IMG/VR virus record: IMGVR_UViG_3300020200_000015
Location: 1-64,000 of that record
Reading direction: 5' to 3' (one strand)
Length of the DNA stretch: 64,000 nucleotides
Source of the DNA: a virus
The position numbers and the translations under genes are program-made. Position 1 is the first letter of the stretch. Each line of letters begins with the position of its first letter. This document shows positions 15,004 to 22,979 of this stretch, piece after piece. A model generated the notes under the pieces. That model worked only from the letters and a program-made list of their open reading frames with translations. It did no database searches and was not told the DNA's origin.

Positions 15004-15222
15004 TCAAGAGCGCGGACGACCTTGCTCATTGCTGGCATCCCTTCCAACCTGCGTCCAAGTCTTGTCAACTGACGGGCGACCCCTGCCGCGCTTCTCTTCG
15101 TCGTGCCCGCCGGTCTCAAGATCCTTCTTGTTGACACCAACAACCTTAAAAGACTCCTTGTCAACGATACCACGACCGTTGCCAACGTTGCCTTCGATCG
15201 AACTACTTGGTGGGTTGCTCAT
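15004..15222 (-). CDS. hypothetical charged protein
   Basis: A 72-residue Gly-, Lys- and Glu-rich protein with an AT-hook-like basic patch (EEKRGRGRPSVDK) near the C-terminus; GRGRP is the core of AT-hook DNA-binding motifs. It begins at ATG 15222, overlapping the upstream stop by four bases. It is likely disordered. Minor-groove DNA binding is a reasonable guess from the single motif. Confidence 0.5.
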   Translation of the reverse strand: MSNPPSSSIEGNVGNGRGIVDKESFKVVGVNKKDLETGGHDEEKRGRGRPSVDKTWTQVGRDASNEQGRPRS

Positions 15223-15395
15223 GACTTACCTTGGTTGTACGTGACGAAGCCAACTCGGTACAAGTTCAAAATCGGCGCAATGATCTCAAGCACTTGATCG
15301 ACAGTCATGGCATCCAGAGCCTTGGCTGTCTCACAGTCCTTACCGCCAATCTGCTTGATAATTTCAAACAGTGCCAGCTTAATCTGTAGTGGCAT
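15219..15395 (-). CDS. hypothetical small helical protein
   Basis: A 58-residue helical protein (MPLQIKLALFEIIKQIGG, then MTVDQVLEIIAPILNL). Start taken at ATG 15395; a TTG nine bases upstream is possible. It overlaps the upstream gene by 17 bases and the downstream one by ATGA. No family recognised. Confidence 0.5.
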   Translation of the reverse strand: MPLQIKLALFEIIKQIGGKDCETAKALDAMTVDQVLEIIAPILNLYRVGFVTYNQGKS

Positions 15396-15594
15396 TGTGC
15401 TCAATTTTCATCTCGTCATACATGCGCTCGAATGCTTTGAGCACTAGAGCCATGAATGCCTCTTTACTCTTGAACCAATCAGAGTTCTCAACAGACACTA
15501 CAGCGTGACTGTGCTGCTTGTGACCAGCGACGCTTGCTGACTTAGCATCTTGGTAAACAAGATGCAGAAGCATTTTAGCTCCGAAATCACTCAC
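15379..15594 (-). CDS. hypothetical protein
   Basis: A 71-residue protein starting with GTG at 15594 in a GTGA overlap with the upstream gene. The sequence is mixed, with a histidine-containing GHKQHSHAV stretch and an amphipathic C-terminal helix (FMALVLKAFERMYDEMK). Coupling on both sides supports its reality; function unknown. Confidence 0.55.
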   Translation of the reverse strand: MSDFGAKMLLHLVYQDAKSASVAGHKQHSHAVVSVENSDWFKSKEAFMALVLKAFERMYDEMKIEHNATTD

Positions 15595-15851
15595 TGCGTA
15601 AGGGGAACGACTGCAACGTTGCCATTCTCAACAAACATAACCTTCACACTCACTCGATGATACGATCCGATCTCGGCCACAACAGCCGGAGTCAACTCGA
15701 TCGTCATAACATCTTTCTCCCTGGTGATGCGAATGCTCTTATTCTTTGAGCACAGCTCCAGTGGAACTTGGATGGTAGCCGCCTCAGTGGCCGGCGTAGC
15801 GGCAGGCGTAACGTGGGCGGGCGACTTGACTGGAACCTTAGCGTCGGTCAT
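15591..15851 (-). CDS. hypothetical small beta-rich protein
   Basis: An 86-residue protein with a Pro/Ala/Thr-rich N-terminus followed by a compact beta-type domain (RITREKDVMTIELTPAVV, VSVKVMFVENGNVAVVPL). It overlaps the C-terminus of the SbcC-like gene by 14 bases. No family recognised. Confidence 0.55.
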   Translation of the reverse strand: MTDAKVPVKSPAHVTPAATPATEAATIQVPLELCSKNKSIRITREKDVMTIELTPAVVAEIGSYHRVSVKVMFVENGNVAVVPLTQ

Positions 15852-17991
15852 GGGTAAGTTTTATCTCGCTGTGGTTGTCGTGACGCTCGATTACGATTGA
15901 GCTGTCAATGACATCCTGAATTTCATCTGTGTGGCTAACAACAAATACCTGCTCAAACGACCTTGACAGATAAGAAAGGATCTTGACCACTTCTTCTCTG
16001 TTAGGACCATCGAGTGCACCAAGCACTTCATCAAGAAACAAGCTTTGCATCTTGATGCCATGCAGTGCACTGATCACTTTTGAAAGCGAAAGTCGCAGTG
16101 CGATATTGATGAGAGCCTTCTCACCACCACTGTAACTTTCAAACTGCTTCTCAGAGCCGTTATCGAATACAATGATGTCGAGAGACTCGCGTTGGTCGCC
16201 AGCCTTCGTCTCCTTAGTAGTCCTAAGTGAGAGTACGAAGCGAGTCTGCATCTGCTTGAGAATATCATTGGCGAACGTTTCAACGACGCCAATAGCATTC
16301 TCAATCATGATAGCTTGAATGCCGTTGCGGCCAAAGATATCACAAAGCACTTCATAAGTTGACAAAACCGATTCAGCCTGCCGCTGCGCTTCCAGCGCAA
16401 CTTCATAGTCAGCAGCCTGCCGCTTTGCATCTTGCAGAGTCTTGACTAGCTTGACATCCTCAGTCGTGTACTTCTCAACATCACGCCTGATAACGTCACA
16501 TCGCCTCTGAATGCCAACAGTCAGCATACTGTATGCGCGATCACGCAAATCGCACACAGCGTTCCGATAACGGATGACTAGATCCTGATCTACACGCGCC
16601 TCAATCTCATTCTGCCTCTGGCACAACTCGTTCCTCTGGTCAGTCAGAGTTTCGATCTGTGAATCAATCAACTTCAACGACTTACGAACATCTACAATTG
16701 ACTCTTTCGTAGCCTTGATGTTCTCAAGAGTAGGGGGCACAGTCTGAATCTGCGAGAGTCGATCCTTAACTTGCGACAACGCCTTGTCAATCTCAGACTT
16801 AACTTTCCTACATTGGTCAAGGTCAGTAGCTAGCTTGGCGATACGCTCTGCCGCTTTGTCGGCGCATGACTTGATATGCTCCTTCGGCACGACCTGATAG
16901 CATGTTGGGCAAGTCTCGCCTGCACCGACGCCAACCTTCACTTCATTGAGCTGATTTATCTCTGCCTGGATTGAGTAAATCAACTTAGTCACACGACTAA
17001 GATTACTCTCGTGATCTTCGATGCTGATTTTGCATGTGTTGATTTCAGATTGAACATCAACGTTCTTGTAAGGTTCGATCTTTGATTCATCAGAACCCAA
17101 CATCTGATTCAACTGATTGATGCGTGATGTTGCACGCTGCGATTCAACTTGCTTTTCAGCAATCAAGCTATTCGTCTTCTGAATCGCTCGATAGACGATA
17201 CTAACGTTGTTGAGATCTTCCTGAATAGTATTCAGGAACTCTTTGTAGCGAGCTTCGAGATCATGGGCATCGAGTGTGTTCTCGTCCCGCAACTTGGCGT
17301 AAGCGTCCTGCAACTGACGCGCAGTCGCTAGATTGCCCGAGGCTGCAAGCTCTTGCTCTACAATAGATTGATATGGCAGCAGTGCGTTAAGCCGAGATCC
17401 TAAAGCCTCGGCAGCGCCTTTTGCTTTAACTGCATCTTTCTCTCTGAGCACCTTGTGCTTCTTAGTAACCTCAAGACACTTGGTGATAGCATCAAGCTTG
17501 AACACCTTGCCAAGTGCATTCTTCCGATCAGTGGGATTCGCCTCAGCAAAACTGAAGTGATCACCCTGCTTGAAGAAATAGATGCTATCAAACAGCTCAA
17601 TGTCGATACCAATCAGATTCTGAATGGTATCGTTGACGACTTTGATCTTATCGCCAATGAGCTTCTGGTCAATGTAGAGGGCTGCACCGCCGCCGCCATC
17701 AAGATTACGGCTACGCTGAACGCGAACAAGCTTGCCGCCAATATCGCAGGTCAGCTCAACGAATGACGACTCAGCGCCAGACTTGATTACGCCATGCTTG
17801 GACCTACTGCGCGTCTGATCATAGAGCGCATAGCGAATAGATTCCAAGAATGCCGTCTTGCCAGCACCGTTGCTGCGGCGGCGATCAGTGACAAACTGGC
17901 CAACGATGCTGGCCAGCTTGACACTTGATAAATCGATATCTACCTCATCGTAGATGAGGAAGTTCTTGAGCTTCAATTTCAACAACAGCAT
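15838..17991 (-). CDS. SbcC/gp46-like recombination nuclease subunit
   Basis: A 717-residue SMC-type ATPase, the large subunit of an SbcCD/T4 gp46-gp47-like complex that resects DNA ends for recombination-dependent replication. Walker A is RRRSNGAGKTAFLESI near residue 40; a long coiled coil spans about 180 to 540 with a zinc hook CPTCYQV at about residues 358 to 361; the signature FESYSGGEKALINIALR and Walker B SLFLDEVLGALD lie near the C-terminus, followed by the VVSHTDEI His-loop. Its partner is the nuclease at 19098 to 20186, separated by two small genes. Confidence 0.92.
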   Translation of the reverse strand: MLLLKLKLKNFLIYDEVDIDLSSVKLASIVGQFVTDRRRSNGAGKTAFLESIRYALYDQTRSRSKHGVIKSGAESSFVELTCDIGGKLVRVQRSRNLDGGGGAALYIDQKLIGDKIKVVNDTIQNLIGIDIELFDSIYFFKQGDHFSFAEANPTDRKNALGKVFKLDAITKCLEVTKKHKVLREKDAVKAKGAAEALGSRLNALLPYQSIVEQELAASGNLATARQLQDAYAKLRDENTLDAHDLEARYKEFLNTIQEDLNNVSIVYRAIQKTNSLIAEKQVESQRATSRINQLNQMLGSDESKIEPYKNVDVQSEINTCKISIEDHESNLSRVTKLIYSIQAEINQLNEVKVGVGAGETCPTCYQVVPKEHIKSCADKAAERIAKLATDLDQCRKVKSEIDKALSQVKDRLSQIQTVPPTLENIKATKESIVDVRKSLKLIDSQIETLTDQRNELCQRQNEIEARVDQDLVIRYRNAVCDLRDRAYSMLTVGIQRRCDVIRRDVEKYTTEDVKLVKTLQDAKRQAADYEVALEAQRQAESVLSTYEVLCDIFGRNGIQAIMIENAIGVVETFANDILKQMQTRFVLSLRTTKETKAGDQRESLDIIVFDNGSEKQFESYSGGEKALINIALRLSLSKVISALHGIKMQSLFLDEVLGALDGPNREEVVKILSYLSRSFEQVFVVSHTDEIQDVIDSSIVIERHDNHSEIKLTHDRR

Positions 17992-18004
17992 TAGACGCTC
18001 TCAT

Positions 18005-18481
18005 TTAAGAGATCTTCTTCTTGCTGAACAAGAATGATTCGTCGATGCTACGAGTAGCATCGGCGTCCTCTGTCAAGCTGTCACTAATCTCGTTGCCGAA
18101 GAACCAGACTTCGATATTCGGGCAGTGACCAGTCATCACGAGGTAGTCGATGATAGCACCGACTGCATCGTTCTTAGTCACAAGGACGAGAACGTCAACG
18201 CTACGTGCCATCGAGATCATCGATTGCACGAACGTGTCGAGTACATTCTCTGGCGAACCGGCAAACTTCGGCACTAGCCCAACCGACTTGACAAGAGTCA
18301 AGAAGGTGCCTTGGTTATTCGGATTGCCGAAAAGACAAGCAACAGCGCTCACAATCTCTCGACCGCTGCCGATTTCTCGCATCAGCTTGTCGTAGCAGAC
18401 AGTGCCGCCAATGTTTGACTTCGATGAGTGGAACAACTCGTGGGCGTTGATGATAACGCCGACCTTCTGCATTATTGACAT
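18005..18481 (-). CDS. NYN/LabA-like domain protein, probably inactive
   Basis: A 158-residue alpha/beta protein with the outline of NYN (LabA/DUF88) PIN-type nucleases: an N-terminal strand VGVIINAHELFHSSKSNIGG, then YDKLMREIG, a GFxV-like VGLVPKF, DVLVLVTKNDAVGAIIDYL and a final strand VEVWFFG. The positions where active NYN proteins carry acids (DxxN at the start, SGDSDF in the middle) read INAHE and TKNDAV, so catalysis looks lost. It sits between SbcC- and RuvC-like genes. The fold call is by pattern only. Confidence 0.4.
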   Translation of the reverse strand: MSIMQKVGVIINAHELFHSSKSNIGGTVCYDKLMREIGSGREIVSAVACLFGNPNNQGTFLTLVKSVGLVPKFAGSPENVLDTFVQSMISMARSVDVLVLVTKNDAVGAIIDYLVMTGHCPNIEVWFFGNEISDSLTEDADATRSIDESFLFSKKKIS

Positions 18482-18508
18482 GACTAACCTTTGCCTACTT
18501 ACCAGATC

Positions 18509-19117
18509 TCAAGCGATCTTACCGTAGTTGAAAACTGTCTCCAAACTCTTGGGCAAGACCTTATCGTCAAGGTTGCTGATTGAAGACAGAAGTTGCTCTT
18601 TACCGTGGCGAAGCAACCACATTGCGTAAGCTGTCACTCCGATTGCAATGGAGTCAGCCTTGTTATCATCGACAAATACCTCATTTGGATTATTCATCAC
18701 GCCAGTCTTTGTGAGCGCCTTATTAATGTGCACCAGATAAGCGGTGTCTTTCTTCAGATTACCCTTACCAGTGATGTACTTTTTCCAAGTAGTCACTGGC
18801 ACTGCCGCGTAATTGGTGCCTGTAATGTAGCCATTAGCGCTGTTAAATGCAACGTAGTCTAAAAAACCAGCAAGTTCTTGTAGCTGGCTAGCGGCACCAT
18901 ACTGGATTTGGTGGTGCATTTCTCTCGCAAGCAGATCCGCTTGGCGCGACTCGACAAGTTCCTCAACCTCTCGCAACCAGTTCATTATGCGGTAGATGCC
19001 AGTACCCCTAACTTTGATTGAGTCGCACTCAATTAGATTCAGCCTACCTGAATCATCAGTGTCGAAGACAGAGTATGCTGTAGCTGTGACGCTCTGATCA
19101 AGTGCCAAAACTTTCAC
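18509..19117 (-). CDS. RuvC-like Holliday junction resolvase
   Basis: A 202-residue RNase H-fold nuclease. Acidic residues expected for metal binding are present: D7 in VLALDQSVTATA, E66 in LLAREMHHQIQYGAA, and the DDNKADSIAIG pair near the C-terminus, matching the HDxADAxAIA block of RuvC. Length is close to RuvC (about 170 to 190). It overlaps the SbcD-like gene by 20 bases and probably resolves recombination or packaging junctions. Confidence 0.8.
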   Translation of the reverse strand: MKVLALDQSVTATAYSVFDTDDSGRLNLIECDSIKVRGTGIYRIMNWLREVEELVESRQADLLAREMHHQIQYGAASQLQELAGFLDYVAFNSANGYITGTNYAAVPVTTWKKYITGKGNLKKDTAYLVHINKALTKTGVMNNPNEVFVDDNKADSIAIGVTAYAMWLLRHGKEQLLSSISNLDDKVLPKSLETVFNYGKIA

Positions 19118-20186
19118 TGATGATCATCCTCCCAATTCTACGCAGCCTGTTGGTGTCGTCGCCGTAATTCCTGAGCGCCAGGTACTTCTCAAAATTACTC
19201 TCGATACCTGAATCAAGTTTGATATCAGGACTACGCTTGATCTCTTCCCTTACGATATCGACATTGATGGATGCAATCGAATGAGCGCCTGCATCCATAA
19301 TAGTTTTGCGAATCGACTCTTCGTCAAACTTGCTTGACTGCGCTTCGCTCATCTTGATATTGACTTTAACGATAGCATCAACGATATCCACGACATTGTG
19401 AATATCAGTGCCTTTGCCAGTCGTCCAATCGATGTCAATCTGATGCATGTTGCGCGAGTTGATTGCAGCGCACTTCATCGTCCTGTCGTGCGTGTCAACT
19501 AGAACAACACCCTTCACGTCGTTGCGCTCATTGAAATCTACAGGACTGATACTGCCAGGGTAGAACGCAAGCGGGCTTTTGGATAGGATCTGCGGTTTGT
19601 GAAAGTGACCAGCGAAAACAAAGTCAACTGGCAAGTCCTTGAACTTGGTTGCCTTGTCATCTTTGATCTCAAATGGCTCGCAGCCGACAACGGCACCTTC
19701 AAGATGCGAGTGGCAGACTAGCGCAACGCGCATAGTGTCTGTCCTCAAGTCTTGAATCTGAGGCTCTTCTGCATGGTAGGGGAAGAAGCAGACCTTGAGA
19801 TTGTCAAAGTCTTCCCACACCGTTTGGTCATAGATCTTCACGTACAACCAATCTTGAACAACATCCATGAAGATTTTGAGCGCATGACTGGCTCCAATCT
19901 TCAATGTGTAGTCGTGGTTGCCGATGATAAACCTTGACTTGATCTTGCTATCTTCCAGCCTACGCAGGACGCGGTAGAAGATCCGCTGATCCTCAATCGT
20001 CGGCTTGCAAGTGTGGAAGATGTCGCCAGCGCAGATGTAGAGGTCAACCGACTCTTCGATTGCTACATCGATTGAGCGCTGCAATGCGCGCTCGAAGTCC
20101 ACTAGCCTGCTATTGCGATTGTCGGCATCAATCACTCCAAAGCTTGTGACGCCAATGTGCCAATCGCCAGTGACTAACACCTTCAT
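19098..20186 (-). CDS. SbcD/gp47-like nuclease
   Basis: A 362-residue calcineurin-type metallophosphoesterase with all family blocks: VTGDWHIG, YICAGDIFH, FIIGNHDY, VCHSHLEG and FVFAGHFHKPQ. These ligate two metal ions. It is the nuclease partner of the SbcC-like ATPase at 15838. It overlaps RecA by four bases and the RuvC-like gene by 20, so the recombination genes form one operon. Confidence 0.92.
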   Translation of the reverse strand: MKVLVTGDWHIGVTSFGVIDADNRNSRLVDFERALQRSIDVAIEESVDLYICAGDIFHTCKPTIEDQRIFYRVLRRLEDSKIKSRFIIGNHDYTLKIGASHALKIFMDVVQDWLYVKIYDQTVWEDFDNLKVCFFPYHAEEPQIQDLRTDTMRVALVCHSHLEGAVVGCEPFEIKDDKATKFKDLPVDFVFAGHFHKPQILSKSPLAFYPGSISPVDFNERNDVKGVVLVDTHDRTMKCAAINSRNMHQIDIDWTTGKGTDIHNVVDIVDAIVKVNIKMSEAQSSKFDEESIRKTIMDAGAHSIASINVDIVREEIKRSPDIKLDSGIESNFEKYLALRNYGDDTNRLRRIGRMIISESFGT

Positions 20187-21307
20187 CTAGAGTCAAGCTG
20201 CTTGTTGATTACAATTGGGCCAGTGACAACCTTAGTAGCAACAGGCTCCGGCGCAGCCTTCAACTCTACCTGCTTGGCAGGAAGCGGCTTGCCTGCAACT
20301 GCATCAGTGAGCCTCTTGAGTAGAGCGCCATCAGCCTTGATGGAGTCTTCCAGGTCAGTTCGGCCCTTGTAGCTGTTGCCTTCAAACTTGACCCATGCAC
20401 CGCTCTTAATGACAACACCATTCTCGATTGCTGAATCGATCAGAGCGGCAATGACGTTAATGCCATTGGGGCCGATAATGAATTCAGCCCTACGCGCAAA
20501 AATTGGGAACAGCTTGCTCTTGACTGGAACAACTTGCGTTCTAATGCCAGCCTTCTCACCATTCTCTTCGTAGTAGCCGATACGGTTAACCTTCAAGCGA
20601 AGCGAACAGAAAAACTTGAGAGCGCGACCGCCGGGCGTCGTAGTAGTCGGCCCATACATCACTCCGATGTTGTCGCGCTCTTGATTGATAAACACGACGG
20701 TTGCACCACTCTTAGCAAGCTTGCTGAGCAAAGGAGGCAACGCTTGTGACAGCATTCGTGCCGTCATGCCCATTGCAGTAGATGACTCGAGGCCGTCCTT
20801 TTTGTCATCTTCGTAGACTTCGTAAGCCTGCTTCGGCACGAGGGCTGGCACGCTGTCGATAACGATCAGCGTCTTGATCTTCTTGCCAAACTTAGCGCTA
20901 GCTTCGATAGTCGAATCGCAAATAGCACGCGCCGTCTCAAGAGCTTGTTCGCCGTAGTCAGGCTGGCTAAACAAAAGACTCTTGATATCAACTCCGATAC
21001 GGCTGGCGTAATCGACATCGAGCGCGTGCTCGGCATCGATGAAGTACGTCATGTACCCAAGCTGCTGAGCATTCTTAATGAACGTCAGGGTCAGCGTAGT
21101 CTTGCCGCTGGCCTCAGGCCCAAAAATTTCAATGATGCGGCCCTCAGGCAACCCGCCGCACAACACATCGTCGATGTTCGAGACACCGCTAGGGATGGCA
21201 TCGAACTTCTGGACGCGGTTGTGCAGCGTGTAGATTACCTCAGGTCGCTTGAGCCTCGAGGAGAGATCACCGAAAATAAAATCGTAGATTTCTTGGTCGA
21301 GGCCCAT
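20183..21307 (-). CDS. recA: RecA/UvsX-type recombinase
   Basis: A 374-residue RecA-family strand-exchange protein: IPSGVSNIDDVLCGGLPEGR, Walker A FGPEASGKTTL near residue 65, YFIDAEHALD, Walker B LIVIDSVPALVP, and VVFINQERDNIGVMYGPTTT corresponding to loop L1/L2 with the PGGRALKFF motif. It is closer to bacterial RecA than to T4 UvsX. Start taken at ATG 21307, five bases after the stop of the ssDNA-binding gene; an in-frame extension to 21358 lies in that gene. The C-terminal tail is Pro/Lys-rich. Confidence 0.93.
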   Translation of the reverse strand: MGLDQEIYDFIFGDLSSRLKRPEVIYTLHNRVQKFDAIPSGVSNIDDVLCGGLPEGRIIEIFGPEASGKTTLTLTFIKNAQQLGYMTYFIDAEHALDVDYASRIGVDIKSLLFSQPDYGEQALETARAICDSTIEASAKFGKKIKTLIVIDSVPALVPKQAYEVYEDDKKDGLESSTAMGMTARMLSQALPPLLSKLAKSGATVVFINQERDNIGVMYGPTTTTPGGRALKFFCSLRLKVNRIGYYEENGEKAGIRTQVVPVKSKLFPIFARRAEFIIGPNGINVIAALIDSAIENGVVIKSGAWVKFEGNSYKGRTDLEDSIKADGALLKRLTDAVAGKPLPAKQVELKAAPEPVATKVVTGPIVINKQLDSR

Positions 21308-21312
21308 AGCAA

Positions 21313-22338
21313 TCAGCTCTTGGCCGGGTGGACGAACACCTTGCCGCAACTGTGACACTGAATGTCACGCCCGTCCTCCATGCTGATGATCATGTCAGCA
21401 CCACAGCTATCGCAGGGCACTGAGATGTCAACAGCCGGGTCCGTAGCACGCGGCGCAGTAGACTGGTACGTCGCTTGGGCAGGCTTGATCTGCAACTTAG
21501 CGACCGCTGGCGCGGGTGCCGGTGCCTGTGCAGGCTGCATACGCTGCTGCGGCTGCATACGGGGCGGCTGGGCTGGCGGCGGCGCAACAGCCGGCGCACG
21601 CTGCTGCATCTGCACGGGGCCAGCGGCACGCGGGGCGTTGATGTTAGCGGCAGGCTTCGTCTCCTGCTTGACGCTAGCACCGCCCAAGATGAAATCGGCT
21701 GCAACCTGCCGCTCCGACATCGGGCTAATGCGCGCAATGTCCTCAAGAGGCCACTGCTTGTACGCAAGCTCTTCAGGCGTCAGCGCATCGGTGATGCCGG
21801 TGAACTGCGCGCCGTACTGCGTCTGCATACCCGTGCCAACCTTGGTCAGCATGATGTCAAACGTATTCGGGTCATGCGATTGGCCGGTCGCCTTACGCAT
21901 ACGAACCACGTTGCCGATGTTCTTGAAGAGCTGCGAACCAATGCTAAAGCCCTTCGGCGTTTGCGTCAAGATGCTGCAAACACGCGACTGCGAGTGCTGC
22001 GACTTACCAATCGGACTACGGTCCAGAACATTGAAGAAGAACTTTTCCTTCGCACGGATATCCTTGGCAAGCTGCTGCTGAACCGGGTCGTCGCCCACAG
22101 CAAGCTGCTGAGCGGCGCGGCAGATGGGGCAATCACTCTCTGGCCCCTCGCATATGTACGGTCTTGCACCGCTCGGCATGTTCACGAAGTGCTCCCACGC
22201 CGATGTGAAATTGCCGATGAGGCGAACAACAACACCCTGCGTGACTACGAGCTTCGGAATATCGCCGAACTCAAGCCCGCTATTGGCAGCAATGGCTTCT
22301 TGCCGCTGCTCGAAACGATCCATATCCATCTGGCCCAT
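21313..22338 (-). CDS. gp32-like single-stranded DNA-binding protein with C-terminal zinc ribbon
   Basis: A 341-residue protein. The N-terminal 220 residues resemble phage gp32-type OB-fold proteins, with a zinc-binding CPICRAAQQL and KEKFFFNVLDR. A Pro/Gln/Ala-rich linker follows (about residues 235 to 305), and the C-terminus is a separate zinc ribbon (CDSCGADMII ... CHSCGKVF). The extra ribbon replaces the usual acidic tail. It is directly upstream of recA, as expected for a recombination partner. Confidence 0.7.
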   Translation of the reverse strand: MGQMDMDRFEQRQEAIAANSGLEFGDIPKLVVTQGVVVRLIGNFTSAWEHFVNMPSGARPYICEGPESDCPICRAAQQLAVGDDPVQQQLAKDIRAKEKFFFNVLDRSPIGKSQHSQSRVCSILTQTPKGFSIGSQLFKNIGNVVRMRKATGQSHDPNTFDIMLTKVGTGMQTQYGAQFTGITDALTPEELAYKQWPLEDIARISPMSERQVAADFILGGASVKQETKPAANINAPRAAGPVQMQQRAPAVAPPPAQPPRMQPQQRMQPAQAPAPAPAVAKLQIKPAQATYQSTAPRATDPAVDISVPCDSCGADMIISMEDGRDIQCHSCGKVFVHPAKS

Positions 22339-22358
22339 GTCTGGTAGTACCTTCGACT

Positions 22359-22979
22359 CTAAGAGTCTAACGCTTGGTGACTTTGGCCGTCGCCTTGGCC
22401 CCGCATCGCTTGATGCAGAATAGCCTTGGCGGCTTGTGTCTTACCATGAGGACTCATCCGATCCTGCAATGGCACTCCTGCTGCAAAGAACAATTCGCTC
22501 CGCATGTTACCGCAGAGCGTTTGAAGCATGTTGGCTTGCTTCTCTAGTACCTTTACGAATCCCTTAAGCGTATCAACACGGCTTTTTTGAGTCTCAATTC
22601 CGAAAAGACGGGTTTGCTTCTCTTCGCCGTGCAGCTGAGCCAGCCGTGCCTCAACCGTAGCTTGTGCTGGCGCTCTACCGGCACCGGCAGCTTCTTCGCG
22701 CAGCACTCTGAAAACCTTGTTGAAGTTCTCATTGTGCCACTGCTCATAGTCGTGAGTCATCACGTTGAGCTTATTCGTCTCGATCTCTTGAATCGTGATC
22801 GCCCAAGCGAAGTGCTGGGAAAATTGCGTCAGTGATACATTGATCATCTCTGGATCAAGCTCACCTTGATCATTTGTGATCTGAAGGATCTTGATGATCT
22901 CGTTGTACTTGTTACGTGCCCATTGCTCAAAGCTGAGGTTTGGGTCATCATCCTTTGCAACTAGCTTAATATGGTTCAT
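22359..22979 (-). CDS. helical protein, possible recombination mediator
   Basis: A 206-residue almost entirely helical protein with no metal or nucleotide motif. Its position between the polymerase and the ssDNA-binding protein/RecA, and its helical make-up with a C-terminal KGFVKVLEKQANMLQTL segment, recall UvsY-type mediators, but I see no diagnostic motif. It begins in an ATGA overlap with the polymerase stop. Confidence 0.5.
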   Translation of the reverse strand: MNHIKLVAKDDDPNLSFEQWARNKYNEIIKILQITNDQGELDPEMINVSLTQFSQHFAWAITIQEIETNKLNVMTHDYEQWHNENFNKVFRVLREEAAGAGRAPAQATVEARLAQLHGEEKQTRLFGIETQKSRVDTLKGFVKVLEKQANMLQTLCGNMRSELFFAAGVPLQDRMSPHGKTQAAKAILHQAMRGQGDGQSHQALDS

